A stretch of DNA of 64,000 nucleotides from Rhizobium sp. PP-CC-3A-592. GTDB taxonomy: Bacteria > Pseudomonadota > Alphaproteobacteria > Rhizobiales > Rhizobiaceae. The position numbers were made by a program, and so were the translations under genes. This document shows positions 31,832 to 41,900 of the stretch, one piece after another. The number at the start of each line of letters is the position of its first letter. The first letter of the stretch is position 1. The notes beneath the pieces are model-generated. The model worked only from the letters and a program-made list of their open reading frames with translations, did not search any database and had not been told where the DNA came from. The stretch is taken from NCBI RefSeq assembly GCF_003217095.1, contig NZ_QJSR01000002.1:558001-622000 (forward strand), in the 5' to 3' direction.

Positions 31832-32332
31832 TTATTGCGGCGCGCCCTTCTTCCACGTGACCTGCTGGTTGAAGAGGGGAACGGTCGAGATCGACATTTT
31901 CGCCGAACCTTCGACGACCTGGCGGGAGTGCGCGAGATAGATCAGCGTGTTGTTCTTCCGATCGTAGATGCGGGTGACCTGCAGCGACTTCCAGATCAGA
32001 GACAGGCCCGAGCGGAACACTTCTTCGCCGTCCTTCGAGAGGTCGATGTCGTCGATGACGACGGGGCCGGTCTGGCGGCAGGCAATGGAGTTGTTGGAGG
32101 GGTCTTCGAACCAGTTGCCCTTGCGCAGGCGATCGATGACGCCGCGGTCGAAATAGGTGACGTGGCAGGTTATGCCCTCGATCTTCGGATCGCTGACGGC
32201 GTCCACGAGAATATCGTTACCGGTCCAGTCCACGCCGACCTCGCCCACGGTTTCAGCCGTGGCCGGCGCCGAAAGGGCGACAAAGCTCAGCAGGGCGGCA
32301 GCGGCGGCGAGGCGGATTTTGGTCAGGGGCAT
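31832..32332 (-). CDS. creA: CreA family periplasmic protein
   Basis: 166 residues with a clear signal peptide cleaved near residue 26 (APATA-ET). The mature part matches CreA: DPKIEGITCHVTYFD, NSIACRQTGPV, DGEEVFRSGLSLIWKSLQVTRIYD, NTLIYLAHSRQVVEGSAKMSIS. The biochemical role of CreA is not established. It stands alone, convergent with pncA. Confidence 0.9.
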   Translation of the reverse strand: MPLTKIRLAAAAALLSFVALSAPATAETVGEVGVDWTGNDILVDAVSDPKIEGITCHVTYFDRGVIDRLRKGNWFEDPSNNSIACRQTGPVVIDDIDLSKDGEEVFRSGLSLIWKSLQVTRIYDRKNNTLIYLAHSRQVVEGSAKMSISTVPLFNQQVTWKKGAPQ

Positions 32333-32794
32333 CGGCAGATCTCCGGAACGGGTTCACAGCCGAAATAAGCGTCCGGGAAAGCAATGCAAGCCGTCGGTGA
32401 TGAATATGCTGTTCCCACGACATCCCATGTGCCCTTTTCCGACGACAATTCGGAATGCTGGCGGTCGGGTAGGGATTTCTCACGCACAGGGTCTCAATCC
32501 GCCGCGTCACCCCTGGAGTTGGAGCAGCTAGCGCTGCGCAGCGGTGCCGTATGTCTCCCGTTTTTCGTCATTCGTGAAGCCGCGGGCGTGCCCTGCGGCT
32601 TCTTCATTTTTGACAATCCTCAGATTTCGGGATGCTCGTAAAGGAAATGGTTACCATGTTTCGCCATTCTTTCGCCTAGCCGCAGTGTTCTAGGGAGCGC
32701 GCAACATCAGCGCCAGGCGACCCAAACGGCCGGCTTCGACGACAGTGCGTAGTGCTGTTTTCGGATTGCGTAACCAATTTGGGTAAAGAGTTCC
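32333..32794. other. Long intergenic region with an orphan terminator
   Basis: 462 bp between creA (minus) and the Tlde1-domain gene (plus). No credible protein gene. It contains a short palindrome CGCTGCGCAGCG near 32531-32542 and, on the plus strand, a terminator-like stem (32576-32583 with 32595-32602) followed by TTCATTTTT. Since no gene ends upstream of it on that strand, a small RNA is possible. Confidence 0.4.
32576..32611 (+). terminator. Orphan terminator-like hairpin
   Basis: GAAGCCGC (32576-32583) pairs with GCGGCTTC (32595-32602) around an 11-base loop, followed by TTCATTTTT. No plus-strand gene lies upstream within the gap, so the transcript it ends is unknown. Confidence 0.5.
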
Positions 32795-34027
32795 ATGGCG
32801 CTAGCGATTGAGAATGTTCGACAGGTCGATACGCGTTCGCAGACGCGCCCCCTCCGCCAGCAGTCCCCTTCGCCGCATAAAGCCGGCCCTGCCAGAACGC
32901 AGCGCTCGCGTCTCTTTCCTGCCGTTTTCGCCGCAGGCGTCGGCCTTGCCGGCGTCGGCTGGCTCATGGCCACCATCCTCACCATGCATGGCGTGGTCAC
33001 CATGCATGGCGTTGCCGGCGATCTCGCGACCGGCGGGCGCCCGACATTCCAGACCTCGCTCGGGCTCAACGCCATTCCCCGCGGCCCGGTGGGCGAGCGG
33101 ACGGTGCATGTGGCGAAATTCTCGCGTCTCGTGAAGACGCCGGTCGTGGCCGTTGCCGCAGCCAAGACGCAGCCCCAAATGGCATCCGCCAGCACCGTTC
33201 ACCGCATCGTTCTCGCGGCCCTGCCGCCCAAGCCGGCGACGCCTGCCGTGACGGCAGCACCTGTTCAGGTCGCCTCGCTCGACGCGCGTGCGGATGTGGC
33301 CGTGCCGCTTCGCGAGAATGCGATGCTGGAGCCGGATGCCCAGCCGACCGGATCGCTGCCCAAGCCCTTCAGCCTCGTTCTCAATGATGACGAGACGACG
33401 GAGCATCTGCCGGATCTCGGACCGCTCCCGCTGTCCCGTCCCGGGATTACGATCGAGGCGGACGACGCGCCGACCGCAGCGGAGCGCCCTCGCAAGCCGT
33501 CCGTGCAGCTGGCCTATGCCAAGCCGAACGCGCCGATCGACATGGATGACGACGAGCCGTCCATGGCGCCGCGCAAGCCGCTGTTCGGCAACCGCAAGGG
33601 CGTCGCCTATTACGATATCTCGGCCGGCGTCGTGCATATGCCGAACGGCGAGAGGCTGGAAGCGCATTCCGGGATCGGCAAGCTGCGCGATAATCCCGAT
33701 GCCGTGCACATTCCGATGAAGGGCCCGACACCGCCCGGCACCTACAAGGTGACCATGCGCGAAGCGCTGTTTCATGGCGTGGAAGCCGTTCGCCTGACGC
33801 CGATCGATGGTGTCGCCCCGCATGGCCGCGTCGGTCTCTTGGCGCACAGCTACCTCCTGCGCAACCGCGGCGACAGCCATGGCTGCGTCGCTTTTGCCGA
33901 CTATCCGCGCTTCCTCAAGGCCTTCAAGCGCGGTGAGGTGACCCAGATGGTCATCGTCAGGAGCATGAAGGGCGGCTTCTCCAAGCCTGCAAAGACGCTC
34001 GCCTCGCTCTTCTCGCGCAACGGGTGA
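32795..34027 (+). CDS. Membrane-anchored Tlde1/DUF2778 domain protein
   Basis: 410 residues. A cytoplasmic tail of 40 leads to one membrane span (about 41-63), then a proline/alanine-rich periplasmic linker of about 200 residues, and a C-terminal DUF2778 (Tlde1) domain from about 270, starting GVAYYDISAGVVHMPNGERLEAHSGIG. The L,D-transpeptidase-like catalytic pair is H351 and C364 in HSYLLRNRGDSHGCVAF. Known Tlde1 proteins are peptidoglycan-acting type VI effectors, but rhizobia carry several membrane-anchored relatives of unknown role. A cell-wall function is inferred from the fold and the active-site motif. Confidence 0.8.
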   Translation: MALAIENVRQVDTRSQTRPLRQQSPSPHKAGPARTQRSRLFPAVFAAGVGLAGVGWLMATILTMHGVVTMHGVAGDLATGGRPTFQTSLGLNAIPRGPVGERTVHVAKFSRLVKTPVVAVAAAKTQPQMASASTVHRIVLAALPPKPATPAVTAAPVQVASLDARADVAVPLRENAMLEPDAQPTGSLPKPFSLVLNDDETTEHLPDLGPLPLSRPGITIEADDAPTAAERPRKPSVQLAYAKPNAPIDMDDDEPSMAPRKPLFGNRKGVAYYDISAGVVHMPNGERLEAHSGIGKLRDNPDAVHIPMKGPTPPGTYKVTMREALFHGVEAVRLTPIDGVAPHGRVGLLAHSYLLRNRGDSHGCVAFADYPRFLKAFKRGEVTQMVIVRSMKGGFSKPAKTLASLFSRNG

Positions 34028-34049
34028 GGTTGGTGTAAAGAAAGGAAAA

Positions 34050-34192
34050 CCCTCTCTGCCCTGCCGGGCATCTCCCCCACAAGGGGGGAGAAGACTCGGA
34101 GCAACGCCCCGCTACCTTGCTGATGGGAGTGGGGCGGTGGCCACAAGTCTTCTCCCCCCTTGTGGGGGAGATGGCTGGCAAGCCAGAGAGGG
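34050..34192. repeat. Rhizobial intergenic palindromic repeat
   Basis: Two arms of about 46 bp, the left starting CCCTCTCTGCCCTGCCGGGC and the right ending in its imperfect complement, surround a centre of about 50 bp. Each arm carries the CTCCCCCACAAGGGGGGAGA-type core that I recognise as a dispersed intergenic element of Rhizobiaceae and relatives. It fills most of the gap after the Tlde1 gene and can fold into a very stable stem, with TTATTTTT just after it, so it could also terminate transcription. Confidence 0.8.
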
Positions 34193-34256
34193 CCTTATTT
34201 TTCCACCACAACCACGCCGGAGCCTTTCAGGCCGGCGTTTCTGCGGGACTTAAGCG

Positions 34257-34931
34257 ATGCTTCCTTGGATTGAGATCGACACGGCCGATATTCCCGGCGG
34301 TGGCGGGCAGTTGCGGCTGAAGAGCCGGGGCCAGGAATTTTCGATCATGCTCGGCAGTAACGAGCTGATGAACAGCCGGCTCAGTGGCTCCGAAGAGGCG
34401 CTGGCGTCGCTTGCACGCGAGAAGATCGGCGATCGCCCGCGTCCCGCCTTCCTTATCGGCGGGCTCGGCATGGGGTTCACGCTGCGCGCCGCGCTTGCGA
34501 TCCTGCCAGACGATGCCGAGGTCACGGTTGCCGAACTGGTGCCCGCTGTCGTGCGATGGGCGCGGGGGCCGATGGCGAGCGTGTTCAAGGGCTGTCTCGA
34601 CGATCCGAGGGTGACGATCTACGATGGCGATGTCGGTGCGTGCATCGCCGCCGCGCGTTCGGCCTATGATGCGATCCTGCTCGATGTGGACAATGGTCCC
34701 GACGGGCTGACCCGCGCTTCCAACGATCGCGTCTACGACCATCAGGGTCTACGAGCCACGCAATCGGCGCTTCGACCGGGTGGCGTGCTAGCCGTATGGT
34801 CTTCCGGGCCGGATCCGCGTTTCACCCGTCGGCTGAAAGATTCAGGGTTCGATGCTGAGGCGATCTCGACGCGTGCCAACGGCAAGCGTGGCGGGGCACG
34901 CCATGTGATCTGGCTGGCGGTCAAGCGTTAG
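34257..34931 (+). CDS. Spermidine synthase-like methyltransferase-fold protein
   Basis: 224 residues with a Rossmann fold like spermidine synthases: ELMNSRLSGSEEALASLA, PAFLIGGLGMGFTLRAALA as the nucleotide-binding motif I, VTVAELVPAVVRWARG, and YDAILLDVDNGPDGL. Several bacterial members of this group have no proven aminopropyltransferase activity. The substrate is unknown. It converges with the helicase gene 4 bp away. Confidence 0.75.
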   Translation: MLPWIEIDTADIPGGGGQLRLKSRGQEFSIMLGSNELMNSRLSGSEEALASLAREKIGDRPRPAFLIGGLGMGFTLRAALAILPDDAEVTVAELVPAVVRWARGPMASVFKGCLDDPRVTIYDGDVGACIAAARSAYDAILLDVDNGPDGLTRASNDRVYDHQGLRATQSALRPGGVLAVWSSGPDPRFTRRLKDSGFDAEAISTRANGKRGGARHVIWLAVKR

Positions 34932-34935
34932 GATC

Positions 34936-37494
34936 TCAGACCTTCTCGACAAAACCGTCCAGCACGCGTTTCTGTCCGGCACGGTCGAAATCGATCGTAA
35001 GCTTGTTGCCCTCGATTCCCGCGATGTTGCCGTTTCCGAATTTGATGTGGAACACGCGGTCGCCGACGCCGAATTTCGATGGGGTCTCCACCGTCGAGCG
35101 GACGGTCAGTTCGCCCTCGATGGTGCGGGCCTTGGGGCCGCTTTCGCCATAGCCGATGCGATCAATGGCGACGCCGGAGCGGTTGCCCCAATTGTCGCGG
35201 GTCGCATCGGTCTTGTTGGCCTGCGCGCGTTTCCAGCCCGGCGTCGCATAGGTGTTCTGGAATGGCTCCTGCTTGTCGAAGCGGGATTGGCCATAACCGC
35301 CACGCCCGTAGCCTCCATAGGACTGCTCCATCTCGGCAACCTCGACATGATCGACCGGAAGCTCCTCGATGAAACGCGAAGGGATGGTGGACTGCCAGAG
35401 ACCGTGGATGCGGCGGTTTGAGACGAACCAGAGGTGGCAGCGGCGCTTGGCGCGGGTGAGGCCGACATAGGCGAGGCGCCGTTCCTCCTCAAGCCCCGAG
35501 CGGCCGCCTTCGTCCAGCGAGCGCTGGTGCGGAAACAGGCCTTCCTCCCAGCCGGGCAGAAACACCGTTTCGAACTCCAGCCCTTTGGCGGAGTGCAGCG
35601 TCATGATGTTGACGGCGTCGAGGTTCTCGTTCTGCTCGGCATCCATGACCAGCGACACGTGTTCGAGGAAGCCGCGCATGCTCTCGAACGCTTCCATCGA
35701 ACGCACGAGTTCCTTCAGGTTCTCGAGCCGACCCGGCGCTTCCGCCGTCTTGTCGACCTTCCACATATCGGTGTAGCCGGATTCCTCGAGGATGATTTCG
35801 GCAAGCTCGGTATGCGGCGTGTTTTCCAGAAGCCCCTGCCAGCGGCGCACCATGGTGACGACGTCGAACAGCGACTTGCGGGCCTTGGCCTTCACCTCGT
35901 CGGTCTCGATGATATCGGCGGCTGCCGCCAGCATCGGGATGTCGCGGGCGCGGGCATAGTCGTGCAGCAGGCGGATGGTGGTGTCGCCGAGGCCGCGCTT
36001 CGGCGTGTTGACGATGCGCTCGAAGGCGAGATCGTCGGCATCCTGGCAGACGAGCCGGAAATAGGCCATCGCATCGCGGATCTCCATACGCTCGTAGAAG
36101 CGCGGGCCGCCGATGACGCGGTAGTTGAGGCCGAGCGTGACAAAGCGATCTTCGAACTCGCGCATCTGGAACGAGGCGCGCACGAGGATGGCCATGTCGT
36201 TCAGCTTGTGCTTGTCGCGCTGGAGTTGCTCGATCTCCTCGCCGACGGCGCGCGCTTCCTCCTCCGAATCCCAGGCCGCGTGAACCTGAACCTTCTGGTC
36301 CTCTGGGTCGTGCCGGTCGGTGAAGAGCGTCTTGCCGAGACGGCCCTCATTGTGCGCGATCAGATGGCCGGCTGTGGCGAGGATATGCGCGGTCGAGCGG
36401 TAGTTCCGCTCCAGCTTGATGACGACCGCGCCCGGGAAATCCTTGTCGAAGCGCAGGATGTTGTCCACCTCCGCACCGCGCCAGCCATAGATCGACTGAT
36501 CGTCATCGCCGACGCAGCAAATATTAACCGTATTGTCCGCCGTGCGCGGCTCCCCTTTCGCGGGGCTCGGTCGCTGGGCCAAAAGCCTCAGCCACATGTA
36601 CTGGGCGGTATTGGTGTCCTGATACTCGTCGACGAGAATATAGCGAAAGCGGCCGTGATACTCGCGCAGCAGGTCGGGATGCTTGCGGAAGATGGCGATG
36701 GGGTGCAGCAGCAGGTCGCCGAAGTCGCAGGCGTTGAGCGTGCGCAGGCGTGCCTGATAGGCGGCGTAGAGCTCGCGGCCCTTGCCGTTGCCGAATGCGC
36801 GTGCGTCGCCTTCCGGAATGTCGGCGGGCGTCAGACCCTTGTTCTTCCAGCCGTCGATCAACTGGGCGAACTGCTTGGCCGGCCAGCGCTTGTCGTCGAT
36901 GGATTCGGCCTGCAGGATCTGCTTGATCAGGCGGGTGACGTCGTCCGTGTCGAGAATGGTGAAGTCGGAGCGGATGCCGGCGAGTTCGGCATGGCGCCGC
37001 AACAGCTTGACGCCGATGGAGTGGAACGTGCCGAGCCACGGCATGCCCTCGACTGCGCCGCCGACGAGAACGCCGATGCGCTCCTTCATCTCGCGCGCGG
37101 CCTTGTTGGTGAAGGTGACGGCGAGGATCTGGCTCGGATAGGCGCGGCCGGTCGCCATGATATGGGCGATGCGCGTGGTGAGCACACGCGTCTTGCCGGT
37201 GCCGGCACCCGCCAGCACGAGCACGGGGCCATCCAGCGTTTCCACGGCAAGGCGCTGCTCCGGGTTGAGGCCCGAGAGATAATCCGGCGCGCGATCGCGG
37301 TCGCGGGCAGCCATTGCGCGGGCTGCGAGACCCGAAGGGCCTTGTGCCGGAACGTTGCCTTGATCGTGCTCGGGACGCCCATCGCGTGCAGCAACGGGCA
37401 TATCTGCCGCGTCAGCACCTCGGCGTTCGCCTCTCGCGGGCGCGCGTGCGGGCTCTTCGTCGAAGAAGGGGATGTCGTCGAAACCGTTGCTCAT
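34936..37494 (-). CDS. uvrD: ATP-dependent DNA helicase UvrD/PcrA
   Basis: Superfamily 1A helicase used in nucleotide excision and mismatch repair. From ATG 37494 (a TTG lies three codons upstream) it has 852 residues. After a charged N-terminal extension of about 70 residues come the Q motif LNPEQRLAVE, Walker A GAGTGKT (96-102), LVDEYQDTN, VGDDDQSIYGWRGAE and the later motif MTLHSAKGLEFETVF. A glycine/tyrosine-rich tract (YGGYGRGGYGQ) precedes a C-terminal Tudor-like segment ending in DRVFHIKFGNGNI, typical of PcrA-type proteins. Confidence 0.94.
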   Translation of the reverse strand: MSNGFDDIPFFDEEPARAPARGERRGADAADMPVAARDGRPEHDQGNVPAQGPSGLAARAMAARDRDRAPDYLSGLNPEQRLAVETLDGPVLVLAGAGTGKTRVLTTRIAHIMATGRAYPSQILAVTFTNKAAREMKERIGVLVGGAVEGMPWLGTFHSIGVKLLRRHAELAGIRSDFTILDTDDVTRLIKQILQAESIDDKRWPAKQFAQLIDGWKNKGLTPADIPEGDARAFGNGKGRELYAAYQARLRTLNACDFGDLLLHPIAIFRKHPDLLREYHGRFRYILVDEYQDTNTAQYMWLRLLAQRPSPAKGEPRTADNTVNICCVGDDDQSIYGWRGAEVDNILRFDKDFPGAVVIKLERNYRSTAHILATAGHLIAHNEGRLGKTLFTDRHDPEDQKVQVHAAWDSEEEARAVGEEIEQLQRDKHKLNDMAILVRASFQMREFEDRFVTLGLNYRVIGGPRFYERMEIRDAMAYFRLVCQDADDLAFERIVNTPKRGLGDTTIRLLHDYARARDIPMLAAAADIIETDEVKAKARKSLFDVVTMVRRWQGLLENTPHTELAEIILEESGYTDMWKVDKTAEAPGRLENLKELVRSMEAFESMRGFLEHVSLVMDAEQNENLDAVNIMTLHSAKGLEFETVFLPGWEEGLFPHQRSLDEGGRSGLEEERRLAYVGLTRAKRRCHLWFVSNRRIHGLWQSTIPSRFIEELPVDHVEVAEMEQSYGGYGRGGYGQSRFDKQEPFQNTYATPGWKRAQANKTDATRDNWGNRSGVAIDRIGYGESGPKARTIEGELTVRSTVETPSKFGVGDRVFHIKFGNGNIAGIEGNKLTIDFDRAGQKRVLDGFVEKV

Positions 37495-37726
37495 GCGGTT
37501 CAATGTAGTGATTCGGGTCCGAAAGGCCAGAATTGCGTTCTTCTTTTATTCCCCGCGCAGACGGTCGGCTATCTCGTGAACCGGAGAAATCCATCATCAT
37601 TACAATTGCGTAATGATGAGCTTGCGGGATTGCGTCACATGCGGGCTGCCCGGTACTTTGGGACGAACCGTCGCATTCCGCTCATCTGAACCGTCCCTGT
37701 CGGGAATGCCCACGTCGGAGACCTGC

Positions 37727-38947
37727 ATGCAGATCTGGAAACAGCTGGCCGTCAGCCTCGTCATTCTCCTCGTCGGCCTCGCCGCCTGGGTGCGCTTCGT
37801 GCCGTCCGCCGGGCCGATGCTCGTGTCCGCCGGTGTGCCCGGCAGCGTCGTCGCACTGGTCGCGCCGTCGGCTGCATCCGGCGACAAGGGACAGGGACAG
37901 GGACGGGGCGGACAGAGCGGAACGCAGCGGGCAGCGGCCGGCAACCAGACGCCGCTCGTCGTGACCGAGGCTGCAGGAACCGCGCTCGTCAACGATCGGC
38001 TGAACGCCATCGGCAACGGCGAGGCCATCCTCTCCGTGACCGTGACGCCGCTTTCCACCGGCAATCTCACGGAAGTGCTCGTAAAATCCGGCGAGCGGAT
38101 CGAGCAGGGGCAGGTGATCGCCAAGCTCGACAGCGACGAGCAGGTCCTCGCCGTCGCTCAGGCCAAGGTGCTGCTGGACGCCGCCCGCGACAAGGTGGAG
38201 CGCAACCGCCGCCTCGGCAATGCGGTTTCGATCGCCACGCTGCGGGAGGCCGAGTTCGCCGAGCAGGCGGCGGAACTGGCGCTGAAGACGGCGGAGCTGG
38301 ATCTGACGCGACGCGATATCGTCGCTCCGTCCAAGGGCATCGTCGGCATCATCACCGTCAATCCCGGCGACTACGTCACCACCTCGACGCCGATTGCCGT
38401 GGTGGACGACCGGTCGCAGATCCTCGTCGATTTCTGGGTTCCCGAACGGTTCGCCAACAATATCAAGGTCGGTCAGGAGGTCTCGGCGGTTGCCGTGGCG
38501 CAGGTGACGCGTCAGCTGACCGGCGCCATCCACGCCATCGACAACCGAATCGACCAGGCGAGCCGGACGCTGCGTGTGCGGGCGCGCCTCGACAATCCGG
38601 ACGACAGCCTGCGGGCCGGCATGTCCTTTTCGGTCAACGTCCGTTTCCCCGGCGACAGCTATCCCACCGTCAATCCGCTCGCGCTGCAGTGGAGCGCTGA
38701 TGGGTCCTATGTCTGGCGCGTGGTGGACAGCAAGGCGGAGCGCGTGCCGGTGACGATCATCCAGCGCAACTCCGACAAGGTGCTGGTGGATGCCAAGCTC
38801 GAGAAGGGCGATATGGTGGCGACCGAGGGCGTGCAGAGGCTGCGGGACGGTGGCGAGGTCAAGGTTGCCAATGCGCCGGCGGGCGCTGCCGAGCAGAAGG
38901 TTTCGAGCGCGCAACCCGTGGCGATGACCGTGGAGGCCGCGCGATGA
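37727..38947 (+). CDS. RND efflux system periplasmic adaptor subunit
   Basis: Membrane fusion protein linking an inner-membrane RND pump to an outer-membrane channel. ATG 37727 (406 residues) is preceded by GGAG 6 bp upstream and starts with a membrane anchor (LAVSLVILLVGLAAWVRFV); longer in-frame starts lack support. Barrel-sandwich halves (VTVTPLSTGNLTEVLVKSGERIEQGQVIAKL and RDIVAPSKGIVGIITVNPGDYV) flank a helical hairpin. The pump gene overlaps by 4 bp. Substrates unknown. Confidence 0.9.
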   Translation: MQIWKQLAVSLVILLVGLAAWVRFVPSAGPMLVSAGVPGSVVALVAPSAASGDKGQGQGRGGQSGTQRAAAGNQTPLVVTEAAGTALVNDRLNAIGNGEAILSVTVTPLSTGNLTEVLVKSGERIEQGQVIAKLDSDEQVLAVAQAKVLLDAARDKVERNRRLGNAVSIATLREAEFAEQAAELALKTAELDLTRRDIVAPSKGIVGIITVNPGDYVTTSTPIAVVDDRSQILVDFWVPERFANNIKVGQEVSAVAVAQVTRQLTGAIHAIDNRIDQASRTLRVRARLDNPDDSLRAGMSFSVNVRFPGDSYPTVNPLALQWSADGSYVWRVVDSKAERVPVTIIQRNSDKVLVDAKLEKGDMVATEGVQRLRDGGEVKVANAPAGAAEQKVSSAQPVAMTVEAAR

Positions 38948-41900
38948 GCGGCCCCCACAAGACAGGGGCGGGTGGTTCTGCGGGGTTTACCGCCCTCTTC
39001 ATCCGACGTCCGATCCTCGCGCTGGTGGTCAATACGCTGATCATCGTCGCAGGGCTTGCGGCGCTGAACGGCGTGGAGATCCGCGAATTGCCGGAGGTCG
39101 ACCAGCCGGTCGTGTCCGTCAATACGCGCTTCGAAGGGGCAGCACCCGAAACGGTCGACCGGGAGCTGACCTCGGTGATCGAAGGGGCCGTGTCGCGCGT
39201 GCAGGGCATCAAGGATATCTCCTCCACCTCGCAATATGCCCAAAGCCGGGTGACGCTCCAGTTTTCAGACACGACCGATATCGGGCAGGCGTCCAACGAT
39301 GTGCGCGATGCGCTCGGCCGGGTGACCAACGATCTTCCCGATGGCGCCGATGCACCGCAGATCGTGAAGGCGGATGCCGACAGCCAGCCCATCCTGCGCC
39401 TTGCGCTCACCTCCGACACGCTGTCGATGGAAGACCTGACGCTGCTGGCCGAAAACGAGGTGACCGACCGGCTCGCCTCCGTGGAGGGGGTCGCCGACGT
39501 CCAGCTGAACGGCGAGCAGGAGAAGATCTTCCGCATCGACGTCAATCAGGGCAAGCTTGCCGCCCGCGGCTTGACGGTGGCCGACCTGCGCACGGCGCTG
39601 GCCAGCGCCTCGCTCGACGTTCCCGCGGGATCGCTGACCAGCGCCAATCAGGACCTCTCCGTCCGTGCGACGGCCGACCTGCAGACACCGGAACAGTTCG
39701 AAAAGGTCATCCTCGGGCCGAACGTGCGCCTCGGCGACGTCGCGACGGTGACGATGGGGCCCGATATCGGCACCTCGTCGCTCCGCTCCGGCGGCAAGCA
39801 GGGCATCGGCCTCGGCATCATCCGGCAGGCGCAGTCCAATACGCTCGACATTTCGAACGGCGTGAAGACCACGGTGGCCGAGATCGGCAAGATCCTGCCG
39901 CCGGGCACGGAACTGACCATCACCAGCGACGATGCCGTCTTCATCCAGGGCGCCATCCACGAGGTCGAGATCGCGCTCGTCGCCTCCGTCATCATCGTGA
40001 CGGTGGTGATCTATATGTTCCTGCTCGACTGGCGCGCGACGCTGATCCCCGTCCTGACCATGCCGATCGCGCTGATCGGCACCTGCGCTGCCATCTACAT
40101 GGCCGGCTTCTCGATCAACATCCTGACCCTGCTCGCGATCGTGCTGGCCACCGGCCTCGTGGTGGATGACGCGATCGTCGTGCTGGAGAACATCGTGCGA
40201 CGGCGAAGCGAGGGGATGGGCCCAAGGGCAGCGGCCGTTCTCGGCACGCTCGAAGTGTTCTTCGCGGTCATCGCGACGACGGCGACGCTGGCAGCCGTCT
40301 TCATTCCGCTGTCCTTTCTGCCGGGGCAGACGGGCGGCCTCTTCCGCGAGTTCGGTTTCGTCCTCGCCTTCGCCATCATTCTTTCCGCCTTCGTGGCGCT
40401 GACCTTCTGTCCCATGCTCGCGTCGCGCATGCTGAAGGCGCAGCCTGACGGCCACGGCCATAGCGGGTTCCTCGGCCGCATCGGCGGCATGTTTGCCCGT
40501 GGTTACAGGCGCTCGCTCAAGGCCTGCCTCGATTCGCCGCTCGTCGTGTGTCTCGCCGCCGTGATGGTCGTCATCGCCGGCGGCATCGCGTTCACGACGC
40601 TGCCGTCCGAGCTGACGCCCACGGAGGACCGGGCGCGCATCCTGCTGCGCATGCAGGCGCCGCAGGGTGTCTCGCTCGATTACACGCAGGCGCAGATGCG
40701 CCGGGTGGAGGATGCGCTGCAGCCGATGGTGAAGGCCGGCGAGATCGCCAATGTCTATTCCATTTCGGGGCAGGGCGGTTCGGTCAACAATGGCTTCATG
40801 GTCCTGTCGCTCTCGTCCTGGGGCGATCGCGAACGGACGCAGCAACAGATCTCGCGCGAAATCTCACGCCTGTCGGCCGAGATCCCCTCGATCCGGGTCT
40901 TCCCGGTACAGCCGAACAGTCTTGGCATTCGCGGCGCCGGCAACGGCCTGCAGCTCGCGCTGGTCGGCAACGACTACAAGGCGCTCGGCGACGCCGCCGC
41001 CAAGCTGGTGCGGCAGATGGAGGATAGCGGCCGCTTCGAGAACGTGCGCCTGAACTACGAGGCGAACCAGGCACAGCTGTCCGTGACCATCGACCGGGAG
41101 CGCGCGTCCGATCTCGGCATCGACATCAATGGCCTTTCGGCGGCGCTGCAGGCCATGCTCGACGGCAACAGCGTCATCGACGTCTATGTCGAAGGCGAGG
41201 CCTATCCGGTCAAGCTGCTCTCGACCACCAATCCCGTCAACGACCCGACCGACCTCGAAAACCTGTTTCTGAAGACCGGGGACGGCAAGATCGTGCCGAT
41301 GTCGTCCATCGCCACCGTGAAGGAGCAGGCCGTCGCGCCGCAGCTGTCGCGCGAATCGCAGTTGCGCGCCGTGTCGCTCTCGGCGGGGCTTGCACCCGGC
41401 ACCGGCCTTGGGGAGGCGCTGGTCTATGCCGAACAGGTCGCCAAGCCGTTGCTGCCGGCCGGCTCCCGCGTGGTGCCGCTGGCGGAAGCCGCGACGCTCA
41501 ACGAGAACTCCGGCGCGCTGTTCGTCACCTTCGGCTTTGCCATCATCATCATCTTCCTCGTGCTGGCGGCCCAGTTCGAAAGTCTGATCAGCGGCCTCGT
41601 CATCATGTCCACGGTGCCGCTCGGGCTCGCCTGCGCTGTGTTCGCGATGGTCCTCACGGGCAACTCGTTGAATATCTACAGCCAGATCGGGCTCGTGCTG
41701 CTGGTCGGCATCATGGCAAAGAACGGCATTCTGATCGTCGAGTTCGCCAACCAGCTCCGTGACCGCGGGCAGGGTCTGCGCGAGGCGATCGAGAATGCTT
41801 CCAACATCCGGCTTCGTCCGGTGATGATGACGATGATCGCGACCATTGTCGGTGCCGTGCCGCTCGTGCTCGCCAGCGGCGCAGGGGCGGAAGCGCGTAT

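Noticed and set aside
32384-32641. 85-codon plus-strand frame in the creA-Tlde1 gap
   Set aside because: No ribosome site or homology; it reads through the orphan terminator stem.
32982-33017. Short tandem repeat encoding TMHGV twice in the Tlde1-domain protein
   Set aside because: Only two copies just after the membrane span; likely a local duplication without special meaning.
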